NCBI GenBank assembly: GCA_013397075.1
Contig: VWZS01006759.1
Span: 289,173-353,172, forward strand
Direction of reading: 5' to 3'
DNA length: 64,000 nt
Origin: Rhabdornis inornatus
Lineage: Eukaryota; Chordata; Aves; Passeriformes; Rhabdornithidae
Positions 59,695 through 64,000 of the stretch are shown here, piece by piece; the stretch's first letter is position 1; every line of letters starts with the position of its first letter. Below the pieces are notes generated by a model. The model saw only the letters and a program-made list of their open reading frames with translations, was not told the DNA's origin and ran no database searches. The translations under genes and the position numbers were made by a program.

Positions 59695-60026
59695 CCTCCC
59701 AGCACTATTCCAAGGAAAATCAGGATGTTTTTGTCTCCCGGCAGCCCCAAACCCGGCGGGTTTGCGCTGCCCCGGCTGTGCGCGCTCGGGGAGCGGGGCT
59801 GAGCATCCCCCGCTGCCCACCCTGCCGGCTCTCACCCCACCCTCCTGCCCACCCTCCCTGCCTCTCCCTGTCAGTCCTGGCGGCCTCTGGCTGTCCCTGG
59901 ATGTCCCCGGCAGTCGCACACCTGCCCTCAGCCGGGGATGGCCGCGGCCGCTCCGCACAGGCCGCGCTGCCGGGGCGGGGCTGGGCCCGCCCGGAAGCCG
60001 CAGCCGGGCGGGGAGGGGAAGAGGCA

Positions 60027-60110
60027 GAGCCGGGAGAGTTCCAGGCCGAGCCGGGAGAGTTCCAAGCAGAGTGGGGAGAGTTCCGGGCAGAGTTCGGGCA
60101 GTTCCAGGTG
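60027..60110. repeat. 21-bp x 4 tandem repeat in CpG island
   Basis: Four units of exactly 21 bp start at 60027, 60048, 60069 and 60090, with the first two reading GAGCCGGGAGAGTTCCA and later units progressively diverged (gagtggggagag, gagttcgggcag). In one plus frame they read as a heptad (AEPGEFQ). Whether this is part of an exon, a 5' untranslated region or a non-coding promoter repeat is unknown. Confidence 0.9.
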
Positions 60111-60289
60111 GTTCTAGGAGGGCTCCGGGCAGGGCCTGGCCCCGGTCCCCGCTTCTGTGGCCGCGGCCGAGCGGGAGCGTCAGCACCGGTGGGGCCCGGC
60201 TGGGGCTGCGGGCCGGGCCGCGCGTGTGGGAAAAACGCGGAGTTGTGCAAAAATCACCCCAAAAACAGCGATGGATGTTCGTGACACGG

Positions 60290-60664
60290 CTGGGGGTGCT
60301 TAGCTGGAGGGGAGAAGGCTCCAGGGACAGCTCAGAGCTCCTTGCAGTGCCTAAAGATTCTCCATCAGAGCTCGACTTGGGACAAGGGATGGAGGCACAG
60401 GACACGGAGCGGCTTTAAATTGAAAGTGGGCAGATTTAGATGGGAAATTGGAGAAGAAATGATTCCCTGTGAAGATGCTGAGGACCTGGCACAGGGTGCC
60501 CAGATTTGCTGTGGCTGCCCCTGGATCCCTGGCAGTGCCCAAGGCCAGGTTGGACACTGGGGTTGGAGCAGCCTGGGACAGTGGCAGGTGTCCCTGCCAT
60601 GGCAGGGGTGGCACTGGATGGGATTTGGGGTCCTTTCCCACCCAAACCAGTCTGGAATTCTGTG
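60290..60664 (+). mobile_element. CR1 LINE, mosaic of types A and B, next to CpG island
   Basis: About 375 bp. It begins 'gcttagctggaggggag' and includes 'ggctttaaattgaaagtgg' and 'gggaaattggagaagaaatg'. It then shows 'ggcacagggtgcccag' (type B) followed directly by 'atttgctgtgg' (type A), the core, and the tail 'ctggaattctgtgtttg'. It sits immediately downstream of the island. Confidence 0.92.
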
Positions 60665-60891
60665 TTTGCAAAGTTATGGATAAGGTGGGGACAGAGCGTT
60701 AGGAGCTGAGTGTAGAAGTAGAAGCATTTGGTAAATAAAAACCCCTAGAAGGAGACGTGGAGGAGATAAAAATGAGTGAAATGCCAGAGGAAAGTGAACT
60801 TGCAGTGAGGTTTATTTGAGGTAATAAAACTCTAAAGAACATGATACGAAATGCCAGTAAAGTTTGCAGCAAGTAACCCCTAATTTTCAAG
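60665..60891. other. Interval between CR1 and coding-like segment
   Basis: Contains 'aaaatgagtgaaatgccag' (about 60769), a short open stretch starting MSEMPEESELA that meets 'gcagtgagg', a possible donor at about 60804. If real, it could be a first coding exon spliced over about 85 bp to 60892. This is speculative. Confidence 0.15.
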
Positions 60892-61047
60892 CTGGAGAAT
60901 CTTTCCGAGTCTCAATCTGAATTACATCAGCAAAAATTTTACGAGTTTCTCTGTATGATTCAGAAACTATCACAAGATGAAGAATCCATGTGGGAAGGAT
61001 TAGAACAATATTTAAAAAGTCATTGCAGAATTCAGTTTTTTTTGTAG
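60892..61047 (+). CDS. Coding-like segment, unidentified (exon or gene relic)
   Basis: After a possible acceptor ('taattttcaag' ending at 60891) one frame stays open for 51 codons to a TAG at 61045-61047. The translation is rich in Glu, Gln, Ser and Leu with helical spacing (for example LHQQKFYEFLCMIQKLSQDE and EESMWEGLEQYLKSHCRIQ) and reads like a coiled-coil or helical protein, not noise. I do not recognise the family. No good donor follows, so it would be a terminal exon, a relic, or coincidence. It lies on the strand expected for rightward transcription from the CpG island. Confidence 0.25.
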   Translation: MENLSESQSELHQQKFYEFLCMIQKLSQDEESMWEGLEQYLKSHCRIQFFL

Positions 61048-61141
61048 GGAAAATTTATAAATAAATACAGAACTAACAGCATTGAGGTAGTGCTTGTGTG
61101 TTAAATCTGATTCTAAAAGAAATATAAAATAAATATAAAAT

Positions 61142-61336
61142 ATGGTAGAAAATGCAGAAGGTTCCTCAATACAATTGAAAATAGTCTTAGTGGAGCAACT
61201 GACATTTACTGATGAGAAAATGAAGCTTTTCTCTAGTTCTAATGAAGCTTGGATTAATGGTCAATTAAAAGGTGCTGTCACTGCATGTCCATACAAAGGC
61301 AGTGGCTTATGGGAGGTTGATCCTCTCTCTAAATAA
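61142..61336 (+). other. Short open frame, weakly protein-like
   Basis: 64 codons from an ATG, including KLFSSSNEAWINGQLKGA and a stop after DPLSK. It has no recognised domain. It follows the coding-like segment at 60892 by about 100 bp on the same strand but in no obvious splice relation. A chance open frame is likely. Confidence 0.12.
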
Positions 61337-64000
61337 AAAAAATCAAGCTCTTTACTGGATGGGTGGCTTAGAAATAGTTATTCTAAACTGGCTGGAATAT
61401 TCTCTCTGTCCTGATATCCTTGTCAGAAAAGTAGCCAGTTCCTGAAACTTTATTATAAAGTGGAAACCTCCCCAAAATACATATTAATCTTCTCTGCCTC
61501 CTCTCCCAAGGTGATCTCCTTATTGCCTGGAGCATGAAAATTGATTATCTTTAATACGATTTTAGTTTGCATTATAACAGGCCTGAATAGGGAATGTAAA
61601 ATATCCAGACTTTCTTAAATCCTACCATCTTGGGCTTTGGCAGTGGGTCCACAAGTTGTGCGTTTGCACTATAAAGGAAAGTTTCTCTGTGCTGTTTCAA
61701 GTTTTGCTGCACTGGAACTTGATTAAGTGTCACATATTCCTGTTTATAAATGAGGTGGAAAAGGTGCTTCTGACCAGTGTTCACTCTGCCCTCAGAATTA
61801 TGAAAATCTTATTCAAATCTCTGACCCTTCTGCCGGCCAAATTTGGATCTTTGTCACTTCAAGTATCATTTCAACCACTGAACTTTTGGATTTCCACTCC
61901 TTTAATGATAATGCCTTGTTAGATGTGTCTAATTTTCTCCCTGGAAGAATTCCAGCACTCAGTGATGACACATCTAGTCTAGTTCACTAATACTAAAGCT
62001 TGTGAATCAATTTTAATAACATAATCTTGTAAGAAGGTACAACATTCCTAAAATACTTTTCAAGTCATGTCCAATATCTTTGTTTTTCATTCCAGGCATT
62101 TTCTCTCAGTTTTTATTTTACCTAAGTCTGCTGCTTACAAGGCATTGCATTTCCTTTCAGTTCTTTATTTGTTATTAATTGCTCATTTAATGTGGCATTT
62201 TCAGGGACAGGATGGTATTTCCCCAGGACTGGAACATCTGTCTGCTGTTGTCTTCCAGCACCAGCACGTGAATTTGGATCCAAGTAAACCAAGGCTTAAA
62301 CCAGCACATGAACTTTGCAGTCAAAGATTGTGATGGGGTGGGATGGAAAAACTGAAAAGGAAGGGTTTTATTAAATGCCTTGAGATGTCAATTCACAACT
62401 GTTTCATCTTGGATTAAATTCCTTGTTAAGGACTAACCTCTGGAAGTGTCTCCTTTCTGTAACATCTGCTGTGGAGGAGACTTGGGCATGGAGCTGGAAG
62501 GACTCTCTTGCCAGGCAGAGAGACAAACAGATGGAGCCTGGGAAAGATGCAGGATTGAACATCACTTTCTGTGATTTGGACCTCACTTGTAGATCCTTAA
62601 TTTCCCCCCAGAGAAAACTGTCAGATTGGAGCAGAGACATAAAATATTTCTGCTTTTGTGTGTGTGTGCCTTACTGAGTCAGAGCCTGGCCTGGAGCACT
62701 TCCTCTGCTCCTCCGGCCTCTCTTCAGCTGCACAGAGCCCCAGCAATGGCACCTGGTGGGAGTTCACTTCAACCAGTAAATAAGGCTTGCCTTTCACAGT
62801 TAGAATCACCAGGAAAAAATAATAATAAAAAAAAAAGAAAGCAGGCTGAATGAAACCAGAAACTCTGGTTTCGTTTGCCAAGATGCTCGTGTTTTCTCAA
62901 CAGCAGGGATGTGTCCTGCAAATTTAAATCTGGAAATATTCCTGTCCATGCAGAGCTGGGCACGTTATGTGCTTTAATTGGCCCTGAAGGAGAGTGTGTG
63001 TGTGTGTGTGTGTGAAAACACTCTTGAGTCTGGTTTCTTAACAGGATTTTAATAACAGAAGTAATCTCTTATATGAAACTTTTGTTTGCAGCATACTGGG
63101 AGCTGGTCTCTGTGTTTTAATTGATGTGAAATGCTGGGAAGCACCTGGGTCACTGGGAATCTCTGGAAACTGGAGCTTGATGGGTGTATGAGGGCAAGGA
63201 GTTAAATTTTGGTGCCTTGGGTTGTGATCTGTACATAAGAAAAGAGGTCCAAGGGTTGTTCTGAAGATGTGTCATTTTCTGGTGCTCACCCTTCAGTCTG
63301 GGTCAGAGCCTCCATAATTATTTAAATTCAAGGGAATTCAGGTAAAAGTCTGTACATTTTAACTTGCCATCATCTTTGTAATATTTTGTTATCCTCATTA
63401 ATAAATCTTGTTCCTCTCCCTCTTCCCCCAAGATATTCTCCAAACGTATTTGATAGCAGTTTTGATGTGGAAGCACAGAGTTGTCTCTATTGAAAAAAAC
63501 AAATAGTGAAGTAGGAGTGGGGATATATTGAGCAGGAATACAAGTGGTTCCTGTGCTGGGAGAGGAAGGAAATTGGGTGGTTCGAGGTGTAGAATTACTG
63601 GTAAGTTAAGAAAATGTATTTTAGTGGGCAAAGCATTTTCAGTACTTATGAAGAAGCTTGGGATTGGGAGAAATATGATTTCCTGTAATCAAGGTGCTGG
63701 GAGTTGTTTGCCAGCCATTAATGCCTTTAGGGAAATCTCGTAGCAAAGTGTGTAAATGAAAGGGATATTAGCAGAGATTGGCTTCATTTTCTTTAGGGCA
63801 AAACTGTAAAAAGTTATGGTGTTTCATATGCCCTACTTCAGGTGCTTTAGTTATCTCCTGGCTGCTCTATTCCAGAAGTTGTTGGAAAATGTTTTGACAA
63901 ATATTGGTGAAGCTAACCCGGTATAAATTTTATCTGTTGTTGTACAGAGAAATTTGTGTGGTAAAAAAGCTTATAAATGTTAAATAAGAGGAATTTTGGG
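61337..64000. other. Non-coding interval right of CpG island
   Basis: G+T-rich on the plus strand, with a (GT)n microsatellite at 62994-63014 and no recognised CR1 or exon. If a rightward transcript starts at the island, this is probably intron. Open frames are below 90 codons and featureless. Confidence 0.35.
62994..63014. repeat. (GT)n microsatellite
   Basis: About ten uninterrupted GT units. Confidence 0.9.

Larger units (their letters stand above)
59380..60260. promoter_or_regulatory. CpG island, candidate divergent promoter
   Basis: The only GC-rich, CpG-dense stretch in the window. It contains a NotI site (GCGGCCGC, 59944-59951), GC-box-like 'GGGGCGGGG' (about 59971) and 'GGGCGGGG' (about 60006), many further CpGs, and no TATA box that I can see. 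Such islands usually mark RNA polymerase II promoters. To its left the plus strand is mostly A+C-rich and to its right G+T-rich, the bias expected if transcripts leave in both directions. Open frames of 299-376 codons on both strands across it follow from the low stop-codon frequency in GC-rich DNA and run into the adjacent CR1, so they are not annotated as genes. The exact transcription start cannot be placed. Confidence 0.65.

Noticed and set aside
59288..60418. Open frames of 376 (plus), 361 (minus) and 299 (plus) codons over the CpG island
   Set aside because: GC-rich DNA has few stop codons, both strands are open at once, the frames run into a CR1 insertion, and no domain is visible.

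Overview
This is vertebrate nuclear DNA, most likely from a songbird (passerine). No bacterial, phage or operon-like organisation is visible. The main evidence is about two dozen copies of CR1, the chicken-repeat-1 LINE. Most are 5'-truncated. Many belong to the 3'-end type with a 'CCCTGGATCCCTGGCAGTGC' core, a 'CCATGGCAGGG' block and a degenerate ATTCTRTGA tail. I associate that type with passerine genomes, but this is a memory-based judgement. The repeats lie in moderately AT-rich, non-coding DNA. No complete protein-coding gene can be supported, and most open frames in the window are shadows of CR1 copies, of a hexamer simple repeat or of a GC-rich island.

Layout. From 1 to 59 kb the window is non-coding. 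It holds CR1 insertions, simple repeats, a clean 10 x 38-bp minisatellite (44481-44860), a C-rich hexamer array (18864-19415), and several AT-rich, repeat-poor stretches rich in TAATTA and octamer-like words that may be conserved regulatory elements. Conservation could not be tested. A 1648-bp segment occurs twice in direct orientation (14869-16516 and 16518-18165), separated by a single N. This is most simply two contig ends that overlap but were never merged. Two other single Ns (19068, 49108) sit inside tandem repeats.

From about 59.38 to 60.26 kb there is a strong CpG island with a NotI site, GC boxes and a 21-bp x 4 tandem repeat. It is the only clear promoter-like region. Plus-strand composition appears to switch across it, from A+C-rich on the left to G+T-rich on the right. 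This would fit a divergent promoter, with a long leftward (minus-strand) transcription unit covering much of the window as intron and a rightward unit starting near 60.2 kb. In the rightward direction, 60892-61035 reads like coding sequence but matches no family I can name. One further exon-like segment lies at 5614-5718.

I did not find an undescribed biological system. The items most worth checking are the probable false duplication, the divergent CpG-island promoter, the two unidentified exon-like segments, the minisatellite, the G-quadruplex-capable hexamer array, and the mosaic or internally deleted CR1 copies.
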